Notes under the pieces: model-generated
The model's database searches: none
What the model was told of the DNA's origin: nothing
What the model saw: only the letters and a program-made list of their open reading frames with translations
Program-made: the position numbers and the translations under genes
Part shown: positions 11,428 to 21,826 of the stretch, piece by piece
How positions within the stretch are numbered: the first letter of the stretch is position 1
Layout: the number at the start of each line of letters is the position of its first letter
DNA from: Hanleya hanleyi
Taxonomy: Eukaryota; Mollusca; Polyplacophora; Lepidopleurida; Hanleyidae
DNA length: 64,000 nucleotides
Assembly: GCA_036873755.1 (NCBI GenBank)
Contig: JAVTVY010047922.1
Coordinates: 124,001-188,000, forward strand
Direction: 5' to 3'

Positions 11428-12143
11428 AATTACAAGCGTCTAGCCCGTCATTCATAATCCAGCCGTCGTCCATTAGAGAATATCCGCGTCCATAATCCAA
11501 AGACCTATTTCATATTCCATATAACAGTATTAGCACCAAATTCAAAAAGACAATCATAGTATACATAAACATAAGCTTGTTCCCTGCAAGAGAGAAGCGG
11601 TCAACAGTTTTCAATGATGCCGGCAAGACATCATGATGTTCCAAAAATATCAAATCCGTATCGCTGATCAGTATTCTTAATCCATAATATTCGTTGTAAA
11701 GTCGTCACCTAAAGAATGATGTATCTCAGTCACGCTTTGATTGTGACTGTTCATATGAGTACCATGAGGATCTTGAAGTACATGGGTTCATACGCCCCCT
11801 AGCCCCGGGTTAAGCGGAATTAGACACAAGTTACGAAACGTAGCGCCATAGATCTTGCACGCTACGTTCGTATTTTGCTATCAGCATGCGATATTTATCG
11901 CCAAATTTGAGAAACTTTGAGTGGAGGCGCTTGGTGGAATAGCCCTGTTTTATAAGTTTCTGCAACAATGTTTTGTGACGTTGGTTAAAATCATCACATT
12001 TAACACAGGATCTAGCAAATGCTACTAAGCGAGATATGTATACGCCATATGCAGGTCCCACTGGAATATTACTATCCAAAAAGGGATAGTTTACGATGTC
12101 GAAATTGTAATCATCTCTTTTGTCATAAAGTCGACGAGAGAGA
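11428..12143 (-). mobile_element. Naiad Penelope-like fragment (i), 5'-truncated
   Basis: Minus-strand copy of the last roughly 710 bp of the element: C-terminal reverse transcriptase tail (stop near 11,831), the RNA-like module, and the 3' end. The 3' end reads GACGGGCTAGACGCTTGTAATT on the minus strand, matching the ends at 17,016, 35,914 and 39,249. The empty site is visible in the neighbouring repeat unit at 10,895-10,915, which fixes both boundaries and shows 5' truncation inside the coding region. Confidence 0.85.
11831..12136 (-). pseudogene. Penelope-like reverse transcriptase, C-terminal remnant
   Basis: Reads DSNIPVGPAYGVYISRLVAF through KYERSVQDLWRYVS, almost the same as the tails at 16,609 and 40,229. 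It begins inside the conserved LYDKRDDYNFDIVNYPF region at the truncation point, so no catalytic motif is present. Confidence 0.8.
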
Positions 12144-12960
12144 CCGCCCCTGCTTCAAATATATCAACATATCTGTAACGAAAACATAAACATTATAGTC
12201 CTCTGTAAAATCATATCAAAATACAGATCGGTCTCTCCGAACAAACCATTCCTACATTCTTTATTTTGGAGAAGTTATCTTGAATATATTATTTGTGGAA
12301 TAACATACATAGGGCGGAATAGTGAACATTATCGGGCAGAATACCACTTTGGAATAACTTAGTTCCCTTTGCCCTGCAGTGAGACATTTGTTTCAAAACT
12401 CGCGAAGCTATATGCCTACAATGCAATTATTTTCACTTGCCCGTTCTGTTGTAAACGGTTCAACATACTCACACCCAGCATTCCAGTAACGTGAATTGAA
12501 TCGACCGAATTTCTTACTGTTATGAGTGGCAAATCGGCCTATACTTTATGGACCCAACATACTGTTCACATGTTCAAACAACATGAATTCCCCAGTCACC
12601 ACTCTAATAATCAGCTTATTCATTTTTCTAGCGTGGTATCAGTTGAACTTCCAAATGAACGTTCTGCTGTTAGCATAATTCAAAATCGACATAGCTAGGC
12701 ATTTTTAGATAAATTTCATACTTCCTTTGTATATTATGCTTTCCATATTCTGGTCGTCTGTAAACCATTATCAATTCTTTTGAGCTCTTAAAATATTTAT
12801 AAAGCTATGAAAAACAGTTATATGAACTGCCGAAAAAAATTTCCGTGTCGAGCTCTTTAACATTTCAATATCAGATCACTGACCAATCACCACCACCTCC
12901 TGTGGTTGGCAATATCTTGGCCATTTTTCAATATCAAAGAACAAAATATAAATGTCTTCC

Positions 12961-14281
12961 CGAATTTCACATGTTTCACAGTAGCGCTGATGCAGCTCAA
13001 CTCATTTCCATGTATCATGGCATCAACTTCCATTTTAGTTATCTTAAAACAACAATATTCCGTAGGAATTAGTCTCATATATAAAAATCTCCATTATTCC
13101 TTGACCAACAATTAGTCTGCTTTCCCTTCCAAGATTTATATGCAAATGATCACGTCACAACAGAGACAATAGTAATCAATAGAGATAATGGACTGGTAGC
13201 GCAACTGACATGATTTCTAATCAATATGATACATTTCAAATAGTATGAGGTGAATTCTGTTGGGATTGGCCTTAAACATCCTATCAGATACACAATATAA
13301 CGGTTTCTGAAATGGTAAAATGCATTGTCTACAACACCTGAAGTGGACCTGAAATTTTGACTCCTGACGATCAAATACATTTACAATGCAGCGATCATGT
13401 AACAAGATAGAAAATTCTCATCCGCTCATCTGTCAAACCTCCCTTCATCATACACTTAAGGGTTGGCGCTGAACTCGCCTTCCAAAACAAGTTCTGGGAA
13501 ACACCGGCTACCTTCATTAAATATTGTAGCATTGCATTCACGTACTGCGTAAATGCTTCGTGAAATCTGTAACGAGAGTAAATGAGATATTATCATAGAG
13601 AAAAATATCATATCCATAGCTATCATACTGAAAAAGGGGTATATATCCCACCATACCAGGTTGCATCGTGCAACAAGCTGCTGTTCGATCTTGTATATCA
13701 GCTCTCTCATCCGCCGTGTCCACCCTGGCAATCTTCCGGTCTTCATCGGACTTGGTAGCAAGCTCAGTGAGCACATAATATTCCGAGATTCCAACAATCT
13801 GAGATGAATCGGAAATAATCAGCTGTTTACGATCACGTAGCCTCTGTGTCCCTCTGTCGATAAATCAGTTGCAAAATCAACTTCACCGTACTGTAGATCC
13901 TGTACTGGTCACGTTAATATGGCTCAAACCGCCTTCATTTCACCGTAAAGTTATGCTGTAATTTGGCCGTCTCTTTTACATGGGAACTCCTTTCCATGGG
14001 AACTCTTTTCGTGTTCAATGTTTGATTATCTGATCCAGCAAATCAGTTCGATCTCTCTGGAAGAGTCAAATTTTGCATCAAGTATCGTCCAATTTTCTCC
14101 CCCCTAGGGACTGTCTGTCCATGTCAACTATGCCGGAAAGAACACACAACGCTGTTTGATTAAGCGGCCATATACCCCGGTAAGGATCGAAATTTGCAAA
14201 TGGTTGTTGAAGACGTACAGACAAACTTGGCGAATCTGATGGAGTATAGTGACACCAGGCTATATGGAGGAAACACGGGGT
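12961..14281. other. No confident gene; one exon-like stretch on minus
   Basis: Most of this stretch shows nothing. On the minus strand, about 13,775-13,660 reads LTELATKSDEDRKIARVDTA and then DERADIQDRTAACCTMQPG, a charged, protein-like run. It ends at a GGTATGG that could be a 5' splice site. It could be a lone host exon or chance. I cannot assign a family, and no neighbouring exon was found. Confidence 0.25.
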
Positions 14282-14516
14282 CTAACATTGTCGTGTGTTA
14301 ATGCTTAGCAAACCGCTGACGAGATGGCCTGACCATACAACTGACCTCTATTTAAACCAGAAACCCCCGCCAATGTTATAACAGCTCACAGGACGCCCAT
14401 GCACCTGTTATAACAGTTCACACCTCCACGTGTGATTCTTGCTCCCACAGGAGAAAGTAATTTCGTGCTATTTCATTTCGTGCTATTTCCTCCTGTCAAG
14501 CGCAAGAAATTATATT
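14282..14516 (+). repeat. Direct repeat, copy 2
   Basis: Second copy of 9,690-9,912. It differs by a few substitutions and by a short internal tandem duplication of TTCGTGCTATTTC. Beyond 14,516 it continues into sequence absent from copy 1, including a 108-codon frame ending at 14,765 that I do not recognise. Confidence 0.85.
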
Positions 14517-15551
14517 ATAGATGTGTGCGTTCAAGAACGGAGACTCTTTCCAAGTGCAAGAAAAGCCAAACGAGCCCCTTTTCTCGGAGCATTCAATCGG
14601 TGTTTAAACTTTTCCTGGTGTCCGGAACTCAACCCTGGTTGCGGTCGAATACACGATATATCGGCGCATGCCTTTCCTCCTGAGGATTTTCCTACCCAGA
14701 CTTGCTATTTCAAGTATCAGGTCCAGGTGAACACGCTTTTCAAGAAGCGTACTGATGTGTATTAAAACAGAATACAGTAGCACTTACAAGAAAAGAGACA
14801 AGAATCTCAGAGATAAGTATTGCTTTGTTTTGTTGTATATAATTGAGCAATATAGTATTATATACACGACTTTTTGAACGAGCGGGGTTTTCGGATCAGG
14901 TTCTGACGAACGCTTAATGCGAATATGAGCATGGCTAAGCACATTATACCGGATCTTTAAAGGGCAGGGTGATCAAGTGGTATCGGTATTTGAGTTTCCC
15001 CTAAGACAAACAACTAACAGGTGAGCTGAGCATTTGCATTGTTTCAAACATATTGTCCTTAACATGTTCAATCAATAGAAGTAACAAAACCTCTGGGCTT
15101 GGGGTTTGTCTTCATTGTCCTTTTGTCTTCCGGCTGGTGGTCTTAGTAGAATCATTCAATTTTCAGGACATGTCTTACAAATTCACACACATTAATATGT
15201 GCTGGTTAGTATATGTAGACACTGTGGCGACTTCCTCGAAGAGGATCTATGCTAAAGAAAACTGTCAAGGATTCTCAGTTGCAATTATTGTTTATTATTT
15301 ATTTGTTTTACTGAGTCAGGTGAAAACAGAATGAAGAATTATTAGAGTCTCGCAGACAGAAAAAATGCCATCTGCGATCAATTCTACGTTAATATGGGGA
15401 ATTTTTGGGCAGTTTTGTTACTCGGCTGGTTGGGAGGGAATTAGTTTTTGAGGCTTAACCCATTGATCATTTATCTAGGTGTTTCAAGGATTGACCAGGT
15501 GTGTGGATTCTTCTTCGGTTTAATGATAGTTACTTGTTAATCATCAGCTAA
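14517..15551. other. No gene recognised
   Basis: I see no repeats shared with other parts of the window and no recognisable protein. The 93-codon frame at 15,053-15,334 gives no familiar motif. Confidence 0.3.
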
Positions 15552-16609
15552 TCATAGCTGGTTCTAGAAGCTGCACCACCAAGCTCCTTTCAACCCTATT
15601 GACGAGGGCCCTTCAGGAGGTAAAAGCAATTTGGGAAAGGTATTGCGCCACTATTTCTAAGAACTCTGGCGTTGAATGTATGTGAATATTGCAAAACTCA
15701 AAATGTCTTACGGAAGAACTTGATGCTAAAGGTCACATACCGTACAGACATGTATCCACATGGGATTTCTCGACTCTCTATACTACAATCCCTCATCAGG
15801 ACCTTATTGACCGTCTAAGTTCATTAATAGTATCTGTGTTCAAGAAAACTGATCGTAGATATATTAATGTCGGAAGCCATAAAGCATTCTTTAGCTCTAC
15901 TACATACAAGAGATATCATTCATGGGATGTTTCTTTGTTTATAGAGTTGCTTGAATTTCTCATTAAAAATATCTATGTGAAATTTGGCAACACAATATAT
16001 CAGCAGCATATAGGTATTCAAATGGGTACTAATTGTGCACCCCTGTTGGCTGACCTGTATCTGTTCTCTGATGAATATGACTATATGCAGGCGCTTTCAA
16101 AAACCGATCCATTCAGAGCCCGTTCCTTCTCATTCACCAAACGCTATATAGACGATCTTCTCTGTGTGGATAATCGCTATATAAATGACGCAGTGAAGGA
16201 TATATATCCACCTTCACTGGATTTGAAGGAAACTACAGACAGCCCTACAGGCACATCATATTTAGATCTATATCTCTATAAAAATGAAGCGGGCATTCTC
16301 TCTCGTCGACTTTATGACAAAAGAGATGATTACAATTTCGACATCGTAAACTATCCCTTTCTGGAAAGTAATATTCCAGTGGGACCTGCATATGGCGTAT
16401 ACATATCTCGCTTAGTAGCATTTGCTATATCCTGTGTTAAATGTGACGATTTTAATCAACGTCACAAAACATTGTTACAGAAACTTATAAAACAGAGCTA
16501 TTCCACCAAACGCCTCCACTCAAAGTTTCTCAAATTTGGCGATACATATCGCATGCTGATAGCAAAATACGAACGTAGCGTGCAAGATCTATGGCGCTAC
16601 GTTTCGTAA
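15552..16609 (+). pseudogene. Penelope-like reverse transcriptase, 5'-truncated
   Basis: The frame carries STWDFSTLYTTIPH (first catalytic Asp block), IGIQMGTNCAPLLADLYLF, and the active site RYIDDLLCVDNRY with the paired aspartates, then the C-terminal region ending KYERSVQDLWRYVS. This is the domain family of Penelope-like elements, related to telomerase reverse transcriptase. An in-frame TGA at 15,682-15,684 replaces what is a Trp codon in the minus-strand copy. From there to 16,609 the frame is open for about 308 codons. The N-terminal endonuclease and the first reverse transcriptase part are missing through truncation. Confidence 0.9.
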
Positions 16610-16740
16610 CTTGTGTCTAATTCCGCTTAACCCGGAGCTAGGGGCCGTATACCCATGTACTTCAAGATCCTCATGATACTCATATGAACAGTCACAATCA
16701 AAGCGTGACTGAGATACATCATTCTTTAGATGACGACTTT
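16595..16740 (+). ncRNA. Conserved RNA-like module in Naiad 3' region
   Basis: This copy follows the reverse transcriptase stop. It contains TAGGGGCCGT, CATATGAACAGTCAC and GTGACTGAGATAC. The CAGTCAC/GTGACTG arms form a perfect 7-bp hairpin around the loop AATCAAAGC. A second perfect hairpin, AACGTAGCG (16,572-16,580) with CGCTACGTT (16,595-16,603), overlaps the end of the coding region. This copy has lost a few bases in the outer helix (CGTATAC in place of CGTATGAAC). Function is unknown. An RNA role in template recognition or processing is inference. Confidence 0.5.
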
Positions 16741-16784
16741 ACAACGAATATTATGGATTAAGAATACTGATCAGCGATACGGAT

Positions 16785-16979
16785 TTGATATTTTTGGAAC
16801 ATCTTGATGTATTGCCGGTATCATTGAAAACTGTTGATCGTTTCTCTCTTGCCGGAAACAAGCCTATGTTTATGTATACTATGATTGTCTTTTTGAATTT
16901 GGTGCTAATACTGTTATATGGAATATGGAATAGGTCTTTGGATTATGGACGCGGATATTCTCTAATGGACGACGGCTGA
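16785..16979 (+). CDS. Open frame with one predicted membrane segment in Naiad 3' region
   Basis: A frame of 64 codons (extendable upstream to a TGA at about 16,730, with no ATG before MFMYT) reads through a polar N-terminal half and one hydrophobic segment, MFMYTMIVFLNLVLILLYGIW, and ends SLMDDG. The same frame is open in the copy at 39,280-39,474. It carries one stop in the copies at 11,470-11,640 and 35,940-36,140. No family is recognised. Conservation may only reflect recent copying. The absence of an ATG argues against normal translation. Confidence 0.3.
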   Translation: MIFLEHLDVLPVSLKTVDRFSLAGNKPMFMYTMIVFLNLVLILLYGIWNRSLDYGRGYSLMDDG

Positions 16980-17016
16980 ATTATGGATGACGGACTAGAC
17001 GCTTGTAATTTCGAAT

Positions 17017-17753
17017 ACGCATAGAAGCGCTGTCTTTGAAATGCACTCTATTCAGTGTCAATCAGTATAGAGAGAACAGCTAGGCTACCTATCTATTCTC
17101 CTCAAATATTTCTATTGTCCCTATGTGAGTTGAAAAACATTAACCCACTTCACTGGGATTCGGGTGTGGTTTAATTTAATTGAATGAATAATGGATATTT
17201 CCATTTCAGACTGGAAACGGCTAAAATAAAAAAAATTCACGAGAACCGTACAGGTATATCAGTTAAAATTGCTTTTTCATGATATATGGAACTGGCCAGA
17301 GATTATTGAGTGAATGGGCAAGAATCGATGGTTTGTGTTCTGCTAATGGGAAATTTCTTACAGCCGCTTACAGCATCAAGATTTGGCTTATCTGTAGCCT
17401 TAATGAATGCGTTTGAGAAGGTAGAATATACACTGTTATTGGAACTGATAAAAACGCAAGGGAAGTATTTTCGCATATATTGAAGATATCTTCTGAGAGA
17501 AAATGCCCTAAAAAATGTTTCTTTTTTTTGAATATTGTTGTATTTTCGCCCTGTTCCGCGTTATAGGATATACGATCTCATTACTTTTACTACGCCATAC
17601 AGTTTTATAATTTTAGTGCATTTGACGTGTTAATGTTACCAACTGTACCTAAAAATTATTTTTTTCATTTCTATGTAATTTTAGTTGAGTAAAATATGCA
17701 CGATCTTAGTTATATTCAGTTTTATAATTCAAGTGTTTATAATATGTATATAT
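17017..17753. other. Polinton left flank, nothing recognised
   Basis: AT-rich sequence without open frames or repeats shared in the window. It ends at the Polinton target duplication. The pre-insertion sequence would join 17,759 to 32,704. Confidence 0.4.
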
Positions 17754-17759
17754 GCCGTT
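17754..17759 (+). repeat. Polinton target-site duplication, left
   Basis: GCCGTT directly precedes the element terminus AGTAGTGGG and is repeated as GCCGTT at 32,698-32,703 directly after the other terminus. Six-base duplications are the rule for Polinton integration. Confidence 0.95.
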
Positions 17760-18012
17760 AGTAGTGGGTGTTTAGCGGGTTCTGGCCCAATGTTATATGT
17801 AATAAGCCCGCTCCCTACTTTTTTGTTACTTAATATGTATTGCTCCCTATTTTTTTACATAATATGTTTTGTTACTTATAAGTATTGCTCCCCGTTTTCA
17901 TATGTGGTATCACCTCAGTTCTATTTTTAGATCATGACATCATTGGGAAATCCCTAAGGGTAGGAAGGGTGACCTTTTGACCTGGATGTGACCTTTGACC
18001 CGCGCACACAAT

Positions 18013-18060
18013 CGCGGATAATCCGCGCGCGCGTCCGGATAACACGCGCGCGCTGCGTGC
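18013..18060. promoter_or_regulatory. GC-rich palindrome block in terminal repeat
   Basis: CGCGGATAATCCGCG (18,013-18,027) is a perfect inverted repeat with a 1-nt centre. It runs into alternating CG on both sides of TCCGGA and then CGGCCCGG. It stands out as GC-rich in an AT-rich element and is mirrored at about 32,398-32,445. Possible roles are a hairpin, Z-DNA-prone tract or protein-binding site. No function is established. Confidence 0.5.
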
Positions 18061-18235
18061 CGGCCCGGTGGTACATAGTATCCCCTGTTACCTCTGCTCA
18101 TTGTTTTGTTATTTAATACTCCTTGTGTTCATATGTAAGTTCTGTTTATAGAGCAACACCTCCGTTCTATTTTTAGATCATGACATCATTGTGTAAACCC
18201 CTGTTCTATTGTTATTGCCTGCTCCTTTGTCTTTA

Positions 18236-19080
18236 GTTATCGACAAGTACACACGCGTCTATGTAGCACAATAGACAATAAACAAAGAGTGGTGAGTCAT
18301 AGTATTGTTAATTCCCCTGCTCCTTTGTCATTTCTCGACAAGTACAGACTTGTCATAGTGACGTCACATCCGGTCACTTCACAGCCCCTCATTTTGGACC
18401 GTCATTTTTTCTATTGAATTTGCCGTCTTCTTACTACTCGGGCCAAAGCAGAGATGGGACCGGTAGAACTAATCTGACCCTTGGACTTATAACTCTATGG
18501 ATATGAAATTCTTTGGACAACGGCAGCCAACTGTGCATTGGATCTCAGGACACTAACATATACATACGCTTATCAATGAACACAACTCGCGAACAAACAC
18601 ATTGTTGTGATATTCAATAGATATTTTTGTTTATATAAAATCATACATCAAAAGTACATCAACAACGCGTGCATCTTGTTTAATGATCATGTAGCAAACA
18701 CTATGACATTTCAATTATGAAATAATACTCTCTCGAATTGCAAATGATTGCATCAGTCATTTTGTGAATGATTCCCTCATTATGCGGTGGTCAAACCTTG
18801 GTTCAAGTCTTGACTCAATATAATGACATGCATCTATGAAGACTCCGCAAAAACAAAGAGCTATGAGTCATTTGCCCACAGTATTGTGAATATACGTGTT
18901 CTATTGTCTTATATTATCGACATGCACAGGCACGTCTGTACAGAACAATAGACTCAAAGCAAACAAAGAGCTATGAGTCATTTGCCCACAGTATTGTGAG
19001 TACACCTGTTCTATTGTCTTATATTCTCGACATGCACAGACACGTCTGTACAGAACAATAGACTCAAAGAGCCGCTATCA
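18236..19080. promoter_or_regulatory. Iteron-like units in left terminal repeat
   Basis: A unit recurs with TCGACA(A/T)G(T/C)ACA followed by GACACGTCTGTA, then ACAATAGAC, AAACAAAGAG and ATGAGTCAT. Instances start near 18,240, 18,335, 18,917 and 19,030, with partial ones near 19,318 and 19,760. ACAGAC and GTCTGT form inverted arms around a 2-nt centre. TGAGTCA matches the AP-1 consensus at 18,293, 18,864 and 18,974. A perfect CRE-like TGACGTCA lies at 18,359-18,366. All are mirrored in the right repeat. Confidence 0.55.
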
Positions 19081-20065
19081 TCAATAGCTCAATTGCTGAA
19101 ATTTGTTTATGTTCTCGATATTTACTTAAAAATTTAAAAAAAAATCCTCGTTTTGTTACTTTATATGTAGTATTCCCTGTTACTTGATATCTAATGCTCA
19201 TTGGTTTGTTATTTAATACTCCTTGTGTTCACATGTAAGTTCTATTTATACAGCATCACCTCAGTTCTATTTTTAGATCATGACATCATTGGGTAAACTC
19301 TTCTTAACTTGTATTCTCGACATGTAGACACTTGCATTTATGCAGACTCCCCACAAACAAAGAGGCATATGGGAGTTAATAAACAAGTTCAGACTTGTCC
19401 ACAGGTTACAATAAGCTTTAAATCGCCAATCTTAGTATTAAAATTGTCAAGTCGGAATATAGATCTTGTTGAATTAAACAGTGACAGTCACTCCGAATGA
19501 AATCTTGTGCACTCTAGTAGGAAGTGGGTCTCATCATCAATACGATTACAAATCCTACAGATTCTATCCTTAACTGGAAGTTGACAATATCTTTCTCTTT
19601 CAATTGGTAAATTGTGGGCACTGATTCAAATCCTGAACATTGATACACTGTGACTTCTGTTAGGTATATCTAATACTGCTTTTTGTCATTTGCCCACACA
19701 CTGACGGTATTGGAAAAAACCCTATTCTATTCTTAGTACACCTATGCCGTTGTCTTTAGATCTCGACAAGTACAGACACGTCTGTAGGGCATAGAATTCT
19801 TAAATTACACATACTCTGCTAAGTGTTATAATATATGTTTTTAAGCGGGGCTTTTACCGTTCCGATTATGCTTCTTAGACATTTTATTTTTACGAATTAC
19901 TAATAGTTTATCAATCTTATTATAATTTCAGTTATACTGAAATAAAATTCATTGTTCAAGCTTTGGAAATATATCAAATATGCCAGTATTTCAAAACATT
20001 TTAAAGGAAAAATTTTACTTCAATTTATTATTTTATACATAAATACGTTTGAACCAAACACAAAT

Positions 20066-21426
20066 GGATAATATATACGGAAAAAAATATACAGTCTGTT
20101 ACAGCTGTCAATTTTCAAGAGGGCGCGCGCACCCTCAAGAGGGCCACATGCCACCTGGCATTAACAATTAACTCTAAGGGGGGGGGGTAATAACATTGTG
20201 TCCTCAAACCGATGGATCAAAGCTTTTATTCGGTCAGTGGGCGTAGGAGAGTCCGGCTGTTTCATTAATATAATAGCACTAGAAATCATATTGACGTTAT
20301 TCAAATGCTATTCATATGAAAAATCAATCTTTACATTTTGGAGGGAGAAATGTGCTTGTTTAATCTATGTTTTCTACAAATTACTGATAATTGACTAGTG
20401 ATATTATTATTTTTAATATATGTTAGTAAACTACATGTTTCAAGCTATAGAAATAAACAGTGTTGTGAGGTGTTTATGCGCCAGCTAAATTGAATTTACT
20501 CAGCGTAGTTGGTAGCTAGAAGTCGCAATAAATTAATAATCATATTAGACGGATCGAATTTTTTCAACTAATATGACTATTTACATTCCAGCTCCATCAA
20601 TTGTTTTGGATAAGTCGTAGCTCCAGTCTAAGGTGGAATATGTCCATGGCTCGGTGGTAAATATTAGATGAAACTACATGTAATCCGAAGTAAATTACAT
20701 TCATAACAGATACTGATAAAGACACGCCTTGTCAAAAATGAACAATCAAAATTGAAATGAGAAATGTACTTTTGCTTCGAATATCTAATCTGAATTTTGA
20801 AGAGGTCATACAGCGACATTCTGTTTGAGACTCCGAATATGAACCGCGAAATATATTTGAGCTATGACATCACCTAGCAAGGTAAGTTGCCATATTTAAT
20901 CAAGGCGAATAACACGTAGAATCCGACCTGTATGGAAATGGGGAAATGTAAAGTCTTCACAATAAACTGAAGGCCCGTACATTCAACCTTATTAACTCAC
21001 ACCAAAAGTTGACGTATCACGATTATACAATGAAAGTGTTATTATGCAAAAAGCAATGAAAATGATATACATGTATGAAGGCTGTTATCATTTACACGTG
21101 CATTATTCGCAAAATGTTCGGAAAGCCGACTGAAAATGTTTCCTAAATCTCTATTGAACTTTCGAGGTCTGTGAACATAACGCCTTTCAGTCCATTGTCC
21201 AGGCTGCTACAGAAATATAGATATTGTAATCTTGAATGATAGTTTCTGTAAAAATATCATGAACATTCGTTACTTACGCGTGTGTTGCGAAAGTTCCTTG
21301 CAGGATCAACCATAGAATGAATTTGACTGGCTTTATAACACATCCCATCTCTTCCCACCCACCATTAGGACTATCTGATCGTATCCTTGTATAAAACAAG
21401 CATATAAATTCAATGTCCATCGTAAC
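20066..21426. other. Polinton interior without a gene
   Basis: No Polinton gene or remnant is recognised between the left terminal repeat and the regulatory block. Local features are a run of eight or nine G near 20,178 and the GAGGGCGCGCGCACCCTC palindrome near 20,120. Other Polintons often carry additional genes in such a place, so it may be a scar of gene loss. Confidence 0.4.
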
Positions 21427-21550
21427 AAAACCCTTTGTCTGTAGTTCTCGACAAGTACAGACACGTCTATGCAGCACAATAGACATTAAACAAAGATCCA
21501 TGAGTCATACTATTGTTAATTCCCCTGCTCCTGCATTAATTCTCGACATG
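21427..21550 (+). promoter_or_regulatory. Internal copy of the terminal-repeat iteron unit
   Basis: TCTCGACAAGTACAGACACG, a GCACAATAGACATTAAACAAAG run, ATGAGTCATACTATTG and AATTCCCCTGCTCCT repeat the order found at 18,236-18,345, and a second TTCTCGACATGTAGACA follows. It lies about 1.4 kb inside the left repeat and is the only interior copy seen. Confidence 0.6.
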
Positions 21551-21826
21551 TAGACAATTACCCATCGCTTATAAAAACACACACGCGTATCGCTTAACCA
21601 ACGCTTCTCCCCCAAGAGGTAATTAGATACAAATGTTTCTTTCATATACCCACGGTCGACCGCACATCAATTTATTATAAGCGATATATATATTATTGTG
21701 GCATGCTTCAAAGTTATGCTTGGAGAATACCCGTAACTAATAGAGGAATCAGAGGATTCCTAAAGATGTCCTATGAAAAGGCCAAAATTATCAGAATATT
21801 GATACATTGGCCGACATGGGTAGTGT

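Larger units (their letters stand above)
10780..12960 (+). repeat. Tandem duplication of about 525 bp, second unit interrupted
   Basis: Unit 1 starts near 10,780 (GCATACAATCTACATGCATAAT). Unit 2 starts near 11,305 with the same block and follows unit 1 through AATGTGACGGGACA, where a Naiad fragment (11,428-12,143) intervenes. The sequence then resumes at GCCCCTGCTTCAAATA. A second match covers 10,960-11,290 and 12,630-12,960 (ATATTCTGGTCGTCTGTAAA, TTTTGAGCTCTTAAAATATT, TATATGAACTGCCG). About 350 bp at 12,240-12,600 is private to unit 2. Confidence 0.75.
15552..17016 (+). mobile_element. Naiad Penelope-like fragment (ii), 5'-truncated
   Basis: Plus-strand copy starting at TCATAGCTGGTTCTAGAAG, which corresponds to a point inside the reverse transcriptase of the fuller copy at 35,914-39,248. 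It runs through the reverse transcriptase stop at 16,609, the RNA-like module and the 3' end GACGGACTAGACGCTTGTAA at about 17,016. There is no poly(A) tail, as expected for Penelope-like elements. No clear target duplication was found. Confidence 0.9.
17760..20065 (+). repeat. Polinton left terminal inverted repeat, about 2.3 kb
   Basis: Pairs with 30,390-32,697 over its whole length with only scattered substitutions. For example, AATAAGCCCGC here is AATAATCCCGC on the other side, and a C/T change follows in the GACC/GATC TTTGACCC block. The inner boundary is at CCAAACACAAAT, after which the two sides diverge. The 63-codon frame at 19,309-19,500 and its mirror at 30,955-31,146 are by-products of the repeat. 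Confidence 0.95.

Noticed and set aside
19309..19500. 63-codon frame present identically in both Polinton terminal repeats
   Set aside because: Identity follows from the inverted repeat itself. It spans iteron units and has no protein features.
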